Translations under genes and position numbers: made by a program
The notes under the pieces: model-generated
The model's database searches: none
Seen by the model: only the letters and a program-made list of their open reading frames with translations
Told to the model about the DNA's origin: nothing
Part shown: positions 30,616 through 43,213 of the stretch, one piece after another
How the letters are laid out: each line of letters begins with the position of its first letter
Position numbering within the stretch: the first letter of the stretch is position 1
Source of the DNA: Stereocaulon alpinum
Taxonomy: Eukaryota; Ascomycota; Lecanoromycetes; Lecanorales; Stereocaulaceae
Length of the DNA stretch: 64,000 nucleotides
NCBI GenBank assembly: GCA_018257865.1
Contig: JAEUBA010000050.1
Coordinates: 1 to 64,000 of the forward strand
Direction of reading: 5' to 3'

Positions 30616-32978
30616 GTGAATTCAAGTGCAGTCAAAAGTGTTTTCTTTGCATTGGCGATTGCCGCAGGCGTACAGCGAGGTTTAGAGGTGGAGCATAGCA
30701 TTGTTGTATTTTATAGGATATGAATCATGATTTTGTTGCGAGTTTCATCCAGTTGATCAAGCATTGCTAGCTCAAAAAGAAGGCTAACTATCACAACTGC
30801 TGCCAAGAAGGGCAGAACTGACGCCTATGATGGTGTGTAGGCTTTGATCACCAGCTTGAAGATGTGATCGGGTAAGACTTTTCAGAACATAGAGGTATTG
30901 GACTTTAAACTCCCGGAGTTACCTACGGCTTACGTATGTCATCATCTGGAGGCCGACGGGGATCGGGAGGCCGGCAACGCACAAAGTCCTCACAAAGGCA
31001 ACGACGACCGACCAGTGCCTTCGTTGTCGCATCTAGACTGAAAGCGGGCCAATCTCCTCAATGTGAGCGAATTGTGCTGTGTCTGGAACACACAACGTCA
31101 GCCCACAAGGACAGGCGCCTACCTATGGAGCACTAAGCCTAGACCAGCGCCAGTACCCTAAAGCCCTCTGAGTGCACACCCCAGCATATATTGTTTCGCG
31201 TTGAGTCGAAGGCGGGTAGTGCGCATTTGCTGGCATTGGGGGGACCATCTAGGGGCCTTCCGCTAATTCCGGCAACCCGGGAGTTTCGAAGTCGAGGGGT
31301 GAATCGCCCGGTAGTACCCTGGGACCCTCGCGCACGGGCGATGTCCTCGTGGGGTGATTTTAGAGAGTCTCCCTGATATTTCGATGGCCACCACCGTGAT
31401 TCCAATTATCATCAGCGATGGGCGCATGTTGTCACTTCGAAACAACTGCTCCTAGAGCTCTCCCACAGGAGACCACTAGCCTGCAGAGAGGGTCCCAGCT
31501 GAAATGCACCAGCCTGTTAGCTCTCTCTCCGTTGCTTGTGTTCGACAGCTGGTTTCACCGGTCCCAAAGCTTGCGGTGCTCGTCCAGAGATCTCTGCCGA
31601 TGAGACCTCTAACACGATAACCTCAAGTTATACTAAATCTCGATATCTTCTAATGTCGTCACATGGAGTCAATTCCATCTTGTATCGGCCTTATCCGCAA
31701 CAGATCGCAAGAGTGCGTTCAGATTTTCCGAGTGTCGTTGTTTAGAGAGACAGACCAAATCAGAACGTATTGGCCAACCACTGAGATAGTCGGCCCCACC
31801 CCCATAAGCTGGGAAGCAATCTCGAAGTGAGCTTGCATAAAGCCTCTTCTTAAAGCAGATGAAGTTGTCAACTGTCAATAGTATTGGAGCCTACATGAAA
31901 GATTCTGAGTTTCATATTGAGCCGAAATGATGATCGAGTGTTGAATTCGGTTCCCATTTGCTGTTCCCATGAGCTGGTTGTACCAGCTGAGGTTCGCAGT
32001 AGGAAATAGGACGTGAAGATTGTCAACTTGGGGAGTCTATTTGCTGCTTGTATCAGTTCCGGGTCAACATCCACCAGGTAACATTTCCGTGGATGAGATT
32101 CGTTTCGCAATCTTTGCTCTTAGTGCTGTGTCTTCTCTGCTAGGTCCTAGTTTCTGTGGCTCCAATGGCTGGCGAAACATTAATCATGCACTGTCACATT
32201 CTTCCAGTAGCAAATCCCCGAATTCCATGCTGTCATATCCGAGCATTCAATCACTGGATTCGACTTTGTTCTTCCAGTCAAAGAGGTTACTGGAACTATA
32301 GACGGTGGCTCAGTATCTGATCTTCCACTCCGGTGAGTAGTAGATATGAACAGGGATTGTACGGCACGCTGATAGACTTTATGGGCTATGAGTTTCGTAT
32401 CAGAAGGAATGCCAGGCAAGATTTGTTTTTCTGGAGACATCAAGCCTCGGACCACCAGCGCCACTCCAGGCCCACGTCGAAAGATCCCATTGAAAAGCTG
32501 AGACAGGTTCGCCAAGACACCAAAGATTGCCGCAATCCTGCCCCTGTCAGCAAGCTCGCCGAGAAAATAGAAAAATTCATGCTACCCCGGAAGGGTTCAC
32601 GGAGCACTGGCCCCGAAGCCGCCCCAGGGACTCCCTTATTGGATGCTAATCACGCTTTGATAGCTCGCTTAGGGGGCTCGATTGGGGCCTCCGGTCTCCC
32701 GAAAAGAATGAACTTTCTTGGTTCTTGACGAGGCAAGCAGGGAATATTAGGGTCTCTGTGCGGCCCGCTTTCCGGGGCGCTTCCGGGGTATTGTGAGAGT
32801 TGTGGGATCTCGGTCATCTTTGACAAGGTGGCAAAGAGCTGGCGCCAAGCCTGACGTAGACTTGCTTACGTAATGCGCATAAACCAAGGCTCGCTCATCC
32901 TTTGGTCCTCTACAGCGAACGAAAGCCGTGAAGAGCAGGTCTTAGAGCTAGGCTCAGCAGCCCGAACTGTATCTCAAG
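30616..32978. other. Intergenic, 2.4 kb
   Basis: Several 60-130-codon frames (for example 32333-32728 + and 32515-32180 -) without recognisable domains. I see no supportable gene; 31140-31380 and 32740-32810 are locally GC-rich and could be element debris. Confidence 0.45.
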
Positions 32979-33622
32979 ATGGCGCCTTATCCCACAACAT
33001 TTCTCGCACCACTCCTCATACTTGTGTCTCTTTATGCGGCTCAGAAATCCTATATTGCTATCACCAACCTCCAACAATACGAAGAAAAAAGCGAGAAGGC
33101 TGCGAAATATTCGGATAAAGCGGCTCATGAATTGTACAAGACTCGGGTGACTCAGGCTAGTGGAGCTGCTGCTGTAAGTATTAAATCCTATGGTCAAATT
33201 GTTTCTATTGTCATTACAAATGCACTTCGTGTTTCCTGCTTCTCCCTCTTGCACACCGGCATGGCTTGATGCCGAACAAGAGGTTAGCAAGTGCAGCAAG
33301 AATGCCATTGTTGAGACTTCGTTCCTGCTTTCTTTCCGCATCTAGGGTTTCTGACCCTATGCAGGTCCTTGTCTCAGTCATATCATCCGTCACACTTTTC
33401 TTCCGGCCCAATGTATCGCCAATCTTGCCATTTATCAACGTAGTAACTACGGCGGCCGCCTACATGCATATCACGAATTTCTGGAGATTGAAGGCTCAGA
33501 TCCCATTCGTGACTGGCTTCAATGAAGGTATCAGAAAGAGCAATGACTTGCGGCGGATACTTGTTGCAATGGGTGCAGGATGGGCTTTCACTGGGGCTGT
33601 GGGTGTATTATGGGGACAATGA
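32979..33622 (+). CDS. Small hydrophobic membrane protein, unknown
   Basis: Not recognised. I join 32979-33173 to 33365-33622 in phase, giving 150 aa. Features: an N-terminal hydrophobic helix (FLAPLLILVSLYAA, about 7-20) that could be an anchor or signal; a charged helical segment rich in Lys/Glu/Tyr (QQYEEKSEKAAKYSDKAA, about 30-48); then three hydrophobic stretches (VLVSVISSVTLFF, ILPFINVVTTAAAYM and ILVAMGAGWAFTGAVGVLW). The 191-nt intron is long for this genome and might hide another exon. The PFVTGFNEG segment and the four-helix layout look like a genuine membrane protein; location and role are unknown. Confidence 0.65.
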
Positions 33623-33703
33623 GCAAGCGTAAGCCCAGGACAGTGCTTCAAAGTTGCTTCGAAATACATAACGTTGCCCTCCTAAGAGATCGATGTCTAC
33701 CAC

Positions 33704-35562
33704 CTAGAAGAAGTTGAATCCGTGTTCACCTTCATGTGACAGCACTCCCGGCACTTCAACGATACATCTGGGCTCATCTGCCGTATGACTATCAACAGCA
33801 CCAACGGAGAGAGAAAGTTGAAGTTCGCCACCAGTAGCCGCTTCGTCGGTATACCAATATTTCAGGACCTGTCTCGCCCAGTTTGTGTCATCAGGTGGAG
33901 CCTCTGCCAGCATCGATTTATGGAGCGCGGCCTGACTTTGGTCCGTTTGTAGACAGTGCATCAGCCAGCGATTGACGCGATCACGATTGCTTGTCCACTT
34001 TCCTAGAAGTCTTGAGTCGGTGCGTTGGTTCTCGGACTCGAGGATTTCGCTGGGCAGTTGACGGGGAGCTCGGATGAGGTTCGAATTTGGATCTTGGTCT
34101 TCTTCCTTAGGTAGAACCGTATTGACATATCGTCCAAAACGTTGATCGATATCCCACAGCGCATGACCCTCTGCTATGCACCGTTTCCTCAGCTTTTGCA
34201 CTTCATTATGTAAAGTCCGAAGTCGATTTTGCAGAGCATCGCGTTCATGTTGGAGAACGCATAAATCGCTATCAGCCGGTACTTCCGCGAGCGTGGTGGC
34301 GACCGCTTCGCCTATATTACATCCGAACTTGAGTAGGTTGAGAATGCTTATCTTGTTCTCGTAATCTTTAATTATTTGTATTAGAGAGATATATTCGACA
34401 ACAACGGGAGGATATATAGCGGCGGTAAGACGCCGAGTCAAATGGTGAAGAGATTGGTACTGTTCGTGCAGCGAGTGATCGATTTGTAAATGTTGATCAG
34501 GTAGTCCGATCAGATTTTCTGACGACGTAGGAGCGCTAGAGTCTATACCTTCTATACCTCTGAGAACATCACTCCACTGGTCCCTAGTCTCAGCTGGAGT
34601 ATCATCCTCGCTTTGGGATTCCCACGAGGCCTCAGAGATGTGTTCGTCAGGTAGCAAGGACAATTTGGCGTCCGAGAAGTGTGCTACTGCTGGGGAGCTC
34701 TTCGTCCTAGCACTTGAGACCCTCTTCGACGCGAAGGAGCTTCCTGACTTCCTTGTCACAGAATAGTATCCGGAATCCAAACGTTTCGTCCCATTCCGGC
34801 TTCTCAATCTTGGACTGCTGGTCTCATACGCTTGTTGGGAGACTGTCGTTCTGCCCGCAGATGACGCTAATGATTCTATCCTTGACAGTGAAGTTGCTAT
34901 ACTGTGCAAACTCCTTACGCTGGCGGCAGATGTTTGGAAAGTGGTCTCACTGTAGGCTTGTATTCTTTCAAGAACAGTATTCTGTTCCTCAATCCTAGAA
35001 AGCGATGCCGCTGTGCCATGGTCTATCTGCCCACCAATAGAATTTAGCTTCTTCGCCGTTGAAATGTCTAAGGTCCTGTATGAATGATTTAGTCTATAAT
35101 CCAGTTGACAAGGAGTTTCGTAATTTACCTTCCGAGAACCGAAAGACTAAGACCGATAGCCTGATTGTGTCTGCACAATTCTTCCCTCATGTCTCTTACG
35201 GATCTGTCACTAGCAGCAACCAAGGATCTCTTGAACCATACTTTGGCTCCCGTGGTGGAAGCTGGACGGAGTGATCTGGCTATCTTGAACCAAACAAAGA
35301 CATCTCTTGTATAGTCTTCAAGCTGAGCTTGTAAGAAGGCAATATGCGGGCCGTAGAAGCTCGAAGGCAACGATTCAACGATGTGGTTGACAGCGTCAAG
35401 GGTCTGAAGCAGCTCGTTAATATCGTGAAGAAAGCGGCCTATAATCTCGGAAGCCGAGGACATGTCGGATAAGAATCCTCTGAGCTGCTGGGTGTTGTCA
35501 ACGGCCTGGCCTAGCAAGCTAAGAATGCCTGCGATACTGGATATTGCCGCGACAACCTCCAT
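33704..35562 (-). CDS. Protein with fungal STAND-type N-terminal domain, no NTPase
   Basis: Two exons, 35562-35129 and 35075-33704, join in phase across a 53-nt intron to give 601 aa. The start MEVVAAISSIAGILSLLGQAV and the following helical bundle, about residues 1-140, match the fungal N-terminal domain found in NOD-like STAND receptors (inference from pattern). After it comes a Ser-rich disordered region (about 200-300), a helical part (HHLTRRLTAAIYPPVV, ENKISILNLL) and a coiled coil near residues 395-430 (QHERDALQNRLRTLHNEVQKL, described as heptads). There is no NACHT/NB-ARC P-loop and no repeat domain. It may act as an adaptor or be a relic of a larger receptor gene. A role in non-self recognition is possible but unproven. 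Confidence 0.78.
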
Positions 35563-36793
35563 GATGCTCCGTTAAGCACTTTCCGGAATCTTGAGGATAT
35601 CCTCTCACAGAACGGCCATTGGCAAGGCCAGGTGCTCTCCAGGCTCGGAAGATGCTCTTCATGAATTGTGTCCAAGACAACAAGCGGCCTGGGTGCAATC
35701 GCAAAGCGGTCTAAACTTCACATTCAGAAACAGACGCGGAGCGCACAGAGACATATGAAGAAAGCGACCAACAGACATTACGAGCATAGCTTGGTCATTT
35801 CGGGAAGGGCAGTGCCGGACCATCTCAATGCCACCTGCCAGAGGCAGACATCATGACATGCGATGCAACTGCTCGTGCCGTTAGGAAGAGCTGATGGGGA
35901 AAATATGCATGATTCAGCTCTCAGAGCCCTCCAATTGCGAGGGCCTCTCGCCCCCGAGCCGCTCATTCATGCAGCTAGGCCTAGCTGCTAGGCAACAAGG
36001 CGTGCTTCGCCCAGGAGGCTGTGCCCGGAACTTCCAACCGCCTCAGCGAACGTGCCCTCGAGGCCAACCTACTAGTGTATTGTGGGCCGCCGTGGACCTT
36101 TCTGTGGCTGCGCAAGCAATCGTTATTGATAGATTGCTCGAGAAACATTCAAAAGCTTGAATCGCAAGCAGTCACTAGCCGCTAAGGGGTAGGCCTACCC
36201 TGCTTACCTTGCCTGCTCAGGTTGTATTGCAAGAAAATGGCTTCAGCCTTCAGTGACTTGCATCTTTTCCTTCTGCCTTTTTACCTCCGCACGATCTCCA
36301 CTTCTGGCTCTTCCACTCTCGGAAAATATGTCGTTTCCCCTCCGGCCTACTTTCAAAGCTCCCACAATTTCTGGACGCTGATCTGGCTTGGCAGCCATTG
36401 ATACGGATTCGGAATGGTTGTAAAAGGTAGTCAACATAACCGTGAGGACAATATGAGACTTCTCAAATCGATGCTCGATGAGGTTAGAAAGGTGATGAAG
36501 ATCGAAGTAATCAATTTCCTGGCATTCCGCTTAAGACCGGAATGGCCGGATTGGCTAGCATCGTGAGCTGAATATCAAAAGCCATGAATATTCCACCCTT
36601 TCAGCTTCAGGCACCGCTTGAGTCTGGTGATCTTACGTGGTGCGGCTTGGAGTCGCCAATCTTCCCTGGCCAGCATTCTCGACTGTACATACGTAGTAAA
36701 ACGCTCGTTGACGCAAGATTGCAGGCTGTATCAATACTAAGCAGCTTAGAATGGATGTTGCTACTTCGTATACCAGGAATCCACCACCGTGCC
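35563..36793. other. Intergenic, 1.2 kb
   Basis: Upstream of the STAND-like gene and downstream of the NmrA-like gene. Short overlapping frames only; nothing recognised. Confidence 0.5.
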
Positions 36794-37474
36794 TCAATTA
36801 GATATAACAGGAGTCTGACCATCCCACCTCCCACTCTCCACAGCATCAACCACAAATCCAGCAACACTCTCCCTACTAATCCACATCCCCGCCCCCTTCC
36901 CCTCGTTTCCCCACTCCTTCACAGCCTTCCTCTCCCCATTACCCAACCCTACAGCTCTGACATCCACCCACCCCAATTCCTTAACTTTCTCAGCCTCCGC
37001 CTTAAGAACCTGCTCCACAGCCTCATGATCATCAAACGTAATCTTCAAATTCGAATGATCAACAATCCAATTCTTAAACCATCCGCTGTACGCCCGACTA
37101 CTCCCCACCCCACTCGTACCCAAAACCACAATCTTCTTCACGCCATGCTCTTTCATCACAGCCAAGGAACTGCGCACAGCATCCGCCATTAGGTTCGGCG
37201 GAGCAGTGGGTTTGGACCACGGATTATCGCCCGCGCGGCCATTGTTAAGTGTGGAGACGACGGCCATGATGGGGTCGGACTTTGGGGCGCTGGCGAAGGC
37301 TTTGGCGATGTCGGCTTGGGAGAGGGGAGAGCCGGTGCTTATGGAGAGATTGTCTTGTGGTTGGAGGGAATCGGGACGGCGGACTAGGGCTGTGACGGTG
37401 TGGGAGCGGGATAGGGCTTCGGCGAGGACAGAAGAGCCAGTGCGGCCGTTGGCGCCTAGGAGGAAAATGCGCAT
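36794..37474 (-). CDS. NmrA-like / atypical short-chain NAD(P)-binding protein
   Basis: Single exon, 226 aa, full-length for this small Rossmann-fold group. The glycine-rich dinucleotide-binding loop GANGRTG is at residues 8-14, right at the N-terminus as usual. An acidic/basic position after strand 2 (ALVRRPDSL, Arg32-Arg33) suggests NADP(H). VVLGTSGVG (about 118-126) and the WISRESVAGFVVDAVE segment near the end fit the NAD(P)-binding NmrA/BVR-B-like family. The usual SDR YxxxK pair is not evident, as is typical of this family. It may be a reductase or a redox sensor; substrate unknown. It diverges from NOP9 over a 400-bp gap. Confidence 0.85.
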   Translation of the reverse strand: MRIFLLGANGRTGSSVLAEALSRSHTVTALVRRPDSLQPQDNLSISTGSPLSQADIAKAFASAPKSDPIMAVVSTLNNGRAGDNPWSKPTAPPNLMADAVRSSLAVMKEHGVKKIVVLGTSGVGSSRAYSGWFKNWIVDHSNLKITFDDHEAVEQVLKAEAEKVKELGWVDVRAVGLGNGERKAVKEWGNEGKGAGMWISRESVAGFVVDAVESGRWDGQTPVISN

Positions 37475-37874
37475 GGTGAGGAGTGATTTCTGTGTATTTG
37501 ATTTGCTGCGTTATGGTACTTCAAGAAGCGATGAAAGGTTTTCAGTCAGGTAGTCTTAAGCTGAGCTTTGGCAGATCTGTATGTCTTAATGGAGGGAGCA
37601 AAGACGCGTGAGAAGGGTAATATATAGACATCATGACCTTTCTAGATGGCAATGTGTTGCTACTACCTTGAAGCACTTCTACAAGTTACAGCCGGTTTCC
37701 GATATTGGGCAGCACGGCTCCGGCTCCATCTCGGGCCTGGAAAATCCCGCCCGGAACTCATCTGATTGCCTTCCAAGCTGGTGCCAAGCTATGCCAAGAC
37801 GGACCTAGTCAGGGCACCTCTGGCGGGGAAAAGATAGCCGAGCAATTCTTCATTGCCCCAACGGACAATACAGC
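37475..37874. promoter_or_regulatory. Divergent promoter region, NmrA-like / NOP9
   Basis: A 400-bp gap between two head-to-head genes; must contain both promoters. No specific element was identified by eye. Confidence 0.4.
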
Positions 37875-40023
37875 ATGCCTAAGGAGCACCGAAAGCGAGG
37901 GCGGCGGGAGGAGAAGAAGCGTAAGCGTGAGGAGGCTGAAGACTATGAGGGGCCATCTAAGCGGCAGAAATCGCTTGAGACAGAGGGAGAAGATATTGAC
38001 AGAGTTGGCGACGAAAGAATAGGCGAGGATGGCAATGCGATTGAAAGTGGAGAAGGCCATACACCATATGCTGGGCCTGGAGAGCTTCCTTACTACGGAA
38101 TACTCGGCGAAGATGAACAAGAGTACTTCAAGAGGGCAGATTCTATGCTGGAGCTCAACCAATTCGCCGACGCAGAGGAACGAGACCTTTTTCTTATGAA
38201 CGTCTACAAGGAAGCCAATAACAAGGAGCTCAAGATCGCCAATAGCCAGTCCTGTTCAAGGCTTATGGAGCGCTTGATTCTGCTGTCGACACCTGATCAA
38301 TTAAAGGTCCTGTTCCAAAAGTTCAGTGGACAGTAGGTCTACTCCAGAACCTCGCAAGTCGCAGTTGTCTGACGTTCACAGCTTCCTAAATCTCGTCCAG
38401 CACAGATTCGCCTCCCACTGCTGCGAAGCACTATTCCTCAAAGCTGCTCCAATCGTCACACAAGAGCTAATTGCACCGCCAGAAGTAGTGAAGGAGGACT
38501 TGAATAGCGGAGACATCTACGTTTCCATGGAAAACCTCTTCCTTTACACACTGAACGAATTGGAGGGCAATCTTGGTTACTTGATGACGGACCAGTTTGC
38601 TTCACATCCTCTTCGGGTCCTACTGATTGTGCTCTCAGGCAAGCCATTAGCAGCTGCGGACTCAACTTCACTGCTGCAGAGCAAAAAGAAGGAGCATGTC
38701 TCTATCACTGGGGGCAACGGGGCACATACTGAAGGAACGAGTGAAGCTCGGACCGTGCCAGATTCGTTTCACACTGCAGTGGGTCAGATGATCACCGGAA
38801 CTACTTCCGGATTGGATACGACAAATCTTAAAGCGTTAGCTCTGCATCCTATTGCGAACCCTGTGCTACAGCTGTTGTTAGAACTTGAGCTCACCATGTC
38901 CGGCAAGCAGTGCGTTAAAGATCCCAATTCGCTGTTTCGCAAGCTCTTACCGGATGATTTGTCAGAGGAGGGCACTGAAAGCGCTTCCTTCGTCAACGGC
39001 CTGATCTATGATACCATCGGTTCTCGGCTTCTGGAAGTCATAGTGACCGACGCTCCTGGCAAGACCTTCAAAACGCTTTACAAAAGTTATTTCGGCGAAA
39101 AGCTTGGGACTCTTGCCAAGAACGAAGTTGCTGCTTTCGTGGTCATTAAAATCATAGAGCGCCTGAACAAGGAAGACTTGCAAAGCGCGGTAGATCAGCT
39201 ATCTCCTCAAATTGACACACTCACCAAGCGCTCGCGTACATCAGTCATCAAAACATTAATCGAGAGATGTCGAGTCCGAGGGGTCGATACTCGACCGATT
39301 TCAGCTGCACTGGAAACCGCTTATGGCCAAGAGCCATCTGAAAGACTAATGACGATGCTAAAAGTGAGCGCGCAACCTGCAGATGGTATGGCAGAAGACC
39401 GCAGAAAGCAGTTGGATGCTCAAGACAACACCAAAGCACATGGTTCTTTACTCGCTCAATGCATGTTAGACTCGCCCGGCCCATTGCGTGAACTTATCAC
39501 TGAAGGACTGCTTGCAATGGAGACCCCAACGTTGCTGAACATGGCCAAAGATCGCACAGCATCGCGAGTCTTGCAGAATGCTTTGACTTGCTCGGAGCAG
39601 AGCCAAAAGTTTCGCCGAGTCCTGATACCGCGTTTCTATGGTCACATTGAAGAGTTAGCAGTTAACACTGTTGCTTCACACGTCGTTGATTCATTTTGGG
39701 AGGCATCCGAAGGCCTTAAATTCATCAGAGAGAGAATCACGAAGGAACTCGCGCAGCATGAGTCCGACTTACGCTCATCTGTTCCAGGTAGAGCAGTGTG
39801 GCGAAATTGGAAGATGGATATTTATAAGACGAAAAGGAACGATTATTTCAGCAGCGCCAAAGGGCACGAAGGCCCCGCCAAGACGAGTATTGAACTTGCC
39901 AGAGAGCGTTTTGCAGCCAATGGGAATACGCGTCCACAAAAGCTTGCTAATTTGAAGTTACAGAACGCTTCTGGTGCAAACAGAATACCTCATAAGCAAG
40001 CTGCAGTTCAAGAGAAAGTTTAG
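37875..40023 (+). CDS. nop9: Nucleolar protein 9 (NOP9), Pumilio-like ribosome biogenesis factor
   Basis: Binds pre-rRNA in the nucleolus and is needed for 18S rRNA maturation. Exons 37875-38332 and 38382-40023 join across a 49-nt intron, 699 aa, near family length. The N-terminus is very basic (HRKRGRREEKKRKREE), a nuclear/nucleolar signal. The NOP9 entry motif ELPYYGILGEDEQEYFKRAD is at about 76-95. PUF-type repeats follow, such as SCSRLMERLI, HRFASHCCEALF, DQFASHPLRVLL, HPIANPVLQLLLE, DTIGSRLLEVI, ASRVLQNAL and NTVASHVVDSFW. The junction builds GHFLNLVQHRFASHCCEALF, a hallmark of this protein, which confirms the splice. The C-terminus is Lys/Arg-rich. Likely an essential housekeeping gene. 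Confidence 0.95.
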
Positions 40024-40200
40024 GATTACTATTCACGTTTCGGCACTACCCGGACTCATGACGTGACGAAAGTATGGCGATTGGCCTAACGGGAAATGTT
40101 TAGTAATGACAGCTGCACATATATGCACTGGCTCAACACCTAAGACCTTGACATTTCCATACTTACTTCGTCTTAGAATTGCATTTTTTTATCATTCAAC

Positions 40201-41856
40201 ATGTCTCATCAAAGTTTAGATCTTCCGCATCGCCCAGCTGAGAAGCAGGCAGTACCTTCTCGAGCTGATGAAGTTTCTAATGTGTGTCCGATCTATTCTA
40301 TTAGCAAATGTTGATTGAATTTTCTTGTCATTTTTATCGAGCTCGCCACAGCTGACAAGGTGCAGCTTCTAACAGCTGTCCAAAAGTTAATAATCCCATT
40401 CATAGGCGCCGCAGATGAAGATGCCACCGCCAAGCAGACTGGTCATGGACTCTCAACTTTAGGCGGTGGCCCACGTACTGCACTCGTCGAACACCACAAA
40501 CCATCAAAGCTGGCCAAACTCATGGATTTGGAGCTACCCGAGACAGGCATGGCACAGGCAGGCTTCCTGAAAAGCATAGAGCAGATCTTCCAATATTCAG
40601 TAAACACCTGGGACCGCGGTTTCATGAACAAGCTCTACGCTTCGACAGACGCGCCAGGTCTCGCTGCAGAGCTCATTTTGGCAACTCTCAATACGAACGT
40701 CCATGTTTACGAAGTTTCTCCCGCACTCACTCTCATTGAGAAACACACCGCACGCGCGCTCGCCAACCTTTTTAGCCTTACCGGCCCCCACGCAGGCGGT
40801 ATATCCGTTCAAGGTGGGACAATGGCCAACACCACCTCAATAGTGATCGCGCGCAATACCCTTTACCCAGACACAAAGGAGCATGGTAACACATCCCAAA
40901 ATCGAAAGCTCGCTCTCTTCACCAGTGCCCATGGCCACTATAGCATCGAAAAAGCTGCTCAGATGCTAGGTTTTGGCTCTTCGTCTGTATGGTCCGTCCC
41001 TGTTGACCCCAAGACTGGGAGTATGGATCCGTCAGCCCTCTCATCTTCAATTGACAAAGCCAAGGGAAAGGGATATACGCCTTTCTACCTGAACTCAACA
41101 GCTGGTACCACAGTGCTCGGCTCCTATGATCCAATCACTTCTCTTGCAGAGATCTGCAAAGAACACAAGATCTGGCTTCACGTAGACGCCGCCTGGGGCG
41201 GCCCCGCCATTTTCTCCCCAACCCACAAATCGAAGCTACGCGGCAGCCATCTAGCCTCGTCCATAGCAATAGACCCACACAAGATGATGGGTGTACCCAT
41301 AACCTGCTCCTTCCTCCTCGGAGCAGACATGCGCCAATTCCACGCATCAAACACCCTCCCAGCAAGCTACCTCTTCCACTCATCTGGTCCTACCTCCGGA
41401 GAAGAGATCTACGACCTCGCAGACCTCACGCTCCAATGCGGTCGCAAAGGCGACAGCCTAAAGCTCTATCTTAGCTGGATCTACCACGGAACGTCCGGCT
41501 ACGCGGCTCAAATCGAGACCGCATTCTCCACGGCTGATCATCTCGCTTCTCTTGTCTCTAAGCACTCTGACCTGAAGCTTGTGAGTGAAAATCCACCGCC
41601 TTGTTGCCAGGTATGTTTCTTCTACGCCAAGGGCGGTGAGTTGAAGGATGAGGAGGAGGAGAACGGAAGGGTTACCAAGGAGATTGTACAGGGTTTGGTA
41701 ACGAGAGGATTTATGATCGATTATGCGAGTGTGGATGAAAGGGGCGCGTTTATGAGGGTTGTGGTCAGTAGAGGGACGGGGAGGGGAACAGTGGAGGGCT
41801 TGGTCGAGGCTGTGAGTGAGTTGGGAGATAAGTCGTGGGAGAGGAGCGGCAAGTGA
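40201..41856 (+). CDS. PLP-dependent group II amino acid decarboxylase
   Basis: Removes the carboxyl group of an amino acid using pyridoxal phosphate; the substrate could be aromatic, acidic or diaminobutyrate-like. Exons 40201-40281 and 40342-41856 join in phase, 531 aa. Motifs: the NTWDRGFMNKLYASTD start of the catalytic domain, GGTMANTTS, the cofactor-stacking His in SAHGHYSIEKAA, the Asp in LHVDAAWGG, and the Schiff-base lysine Lys341 in SSIAIDPHKMMGVP. The C-terminal small domain ends with RGAFMRVVVSRG. The tail is not long, unlike yeast glutamate decarboxylase, and there is no signal peptide, so a cytosolic enzyme is likely. The sequence GNTSQN-KLALFTSAHGHYS resembles the glutamate decarboxylase/cysteine sulfinate branch. 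No biosynthetic cluster partners are seen beside it. Confidence 0.9.
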
Positions 41857-42026
41857 AGCGATGAGTCTAAGAGCAGGCCTTCGTTGGTTAGAAGCCGGCT
41901 ACTTTGACAATGCTAACGATGAGAGAATTATCACTGACTGGGAGAAGGGGAATTCCGCCCTAAGATCATTCACGTCCCACATTTAGAATCCCGCTAGAGA
42001 TACTGATCATTCATCATTCATTCAAT

Positions 42027-42950
42027 ATGTCGTTCCATCTCTATACATATATACCTACAAAAGGATTGCAGACTTTCCGTTTCTTTGACCTACCTGCAGA
42101 ACTACGCTTTCACACCTACGATGAACTAATCTCTCTCCAACCTGCGCCTGGTAACGAAGCTATCGAAGCCGAAGCTCGAAAACACAACGCCTGGCCAGAG
42201 ATTCTCTGCGTGTGTCAACAAATACGCCATACATCTTCTTTACCGTTTTCCATGGCTTTGCTAAGTGTGCAGCGGGCGAGTTTCGTACACTCCCCCTAAT
42301 AAGGGAACGGCAATTTTCGACAGGCGAGACCAAGAATGGGATTATGAGTATACGGCAAGCGATTGGCCTGGGAGAGAAGAAGGTATGGGGATAAGGGGCA
42401 GGTGGATCAAGCAAAAGCACCTCCTGGGATTTACAGAATATCTCGGACACGCAGTCGAATTGGAAAATCTGATGGAAGCAGCCATTGAACCAGATAATGA
42501 AGAAGACAAGGGAGGAGAAGGAATGGTATTTTGTCCCACTCCGATCTCACCCAATGGTCGAAGCCGATATCGAAGTCCGCCTTGTCGCCGAGGGCAGATC
42601 GAGCCCAATCTCCAATGGAAAGCGAACACTCTCGACGTCCATAATGCCTTCCCTATCATGAACCAACGCTGCGAAGCTAGCAGAGAAGACCGAAGCACGC
42701 CTGATCACCGAATTCGTGGAGAAGCACAGCTCTCGCATTGAGAAGGATGTCACCCACCGCCTGACCCTAGTAGCTGAGAAGGGAGTGCAAGCTTGACTAG
42801 AGGTATATAAGGGGGAACTGAAGGCTAGGTCTTTTGCTAAGTTTGCTAAAGAGTGGGAGGAGCGTTTGACCAAGGAACACCGCGAAAAGGTTAAGTAGGA
42901 GATAAAGCAGGATCTCATCAGCAAGTTCTAGTAGACGAGGAGGACCTTGG
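42027..42950 (+). pseudogene. F-box-like fungal protein, broken
   Basis: The first frame opens with FRFFDLPAELRFHTYDELISL (residues 17-37), the short F-box-like helix pair common in large fungal gene families. It continues to about 42240 and then needs frame changes: 42265-42560 encodes a linker region (EWDYEYTASDWPGREEG, WIKQKHLLGF) and 42660-42930, in another frame, encodes a Lys/Glu coiled coil (LAEKTEARLITEF, KEWEERLTKEHREKVK) with two in-frame stops. Typical members are uninterrupted. The original would be an adaptor of unknown target. Confidence 0.55.
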
Positions 42951-43213
42951 GGGACCAAGGTTTTCTTAAAAAGGGGGTGAGCTGCTGGGGTGGAAGCTGC
43001 CAAGCAGCTGGGAAGTCGCTAAGACACCACTGATAACGTAATCTTACTTCGCACTCGCTACAAAGCTTTTCAGTAGCACCTCCTTCCTAGACACCTCCAT
43101 AGCAATAAAGCACTGAACTCCCCATCAATTCGCTGCGTGCTTATTAGAAAGCTTCAACGATGCGCTGTTAGGAGGGGAAGCACGTCATTTGCTTAGCTAA
43201 GCACCAAAGCCAT

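Noticed and set aside
36584..37192. 202-codon + strand frame opposite the NmrA-like gene
   Set aside because: Mirror of the gene on -; its Pro/Ser/His-rich sequence is typical of an antisense shadow.
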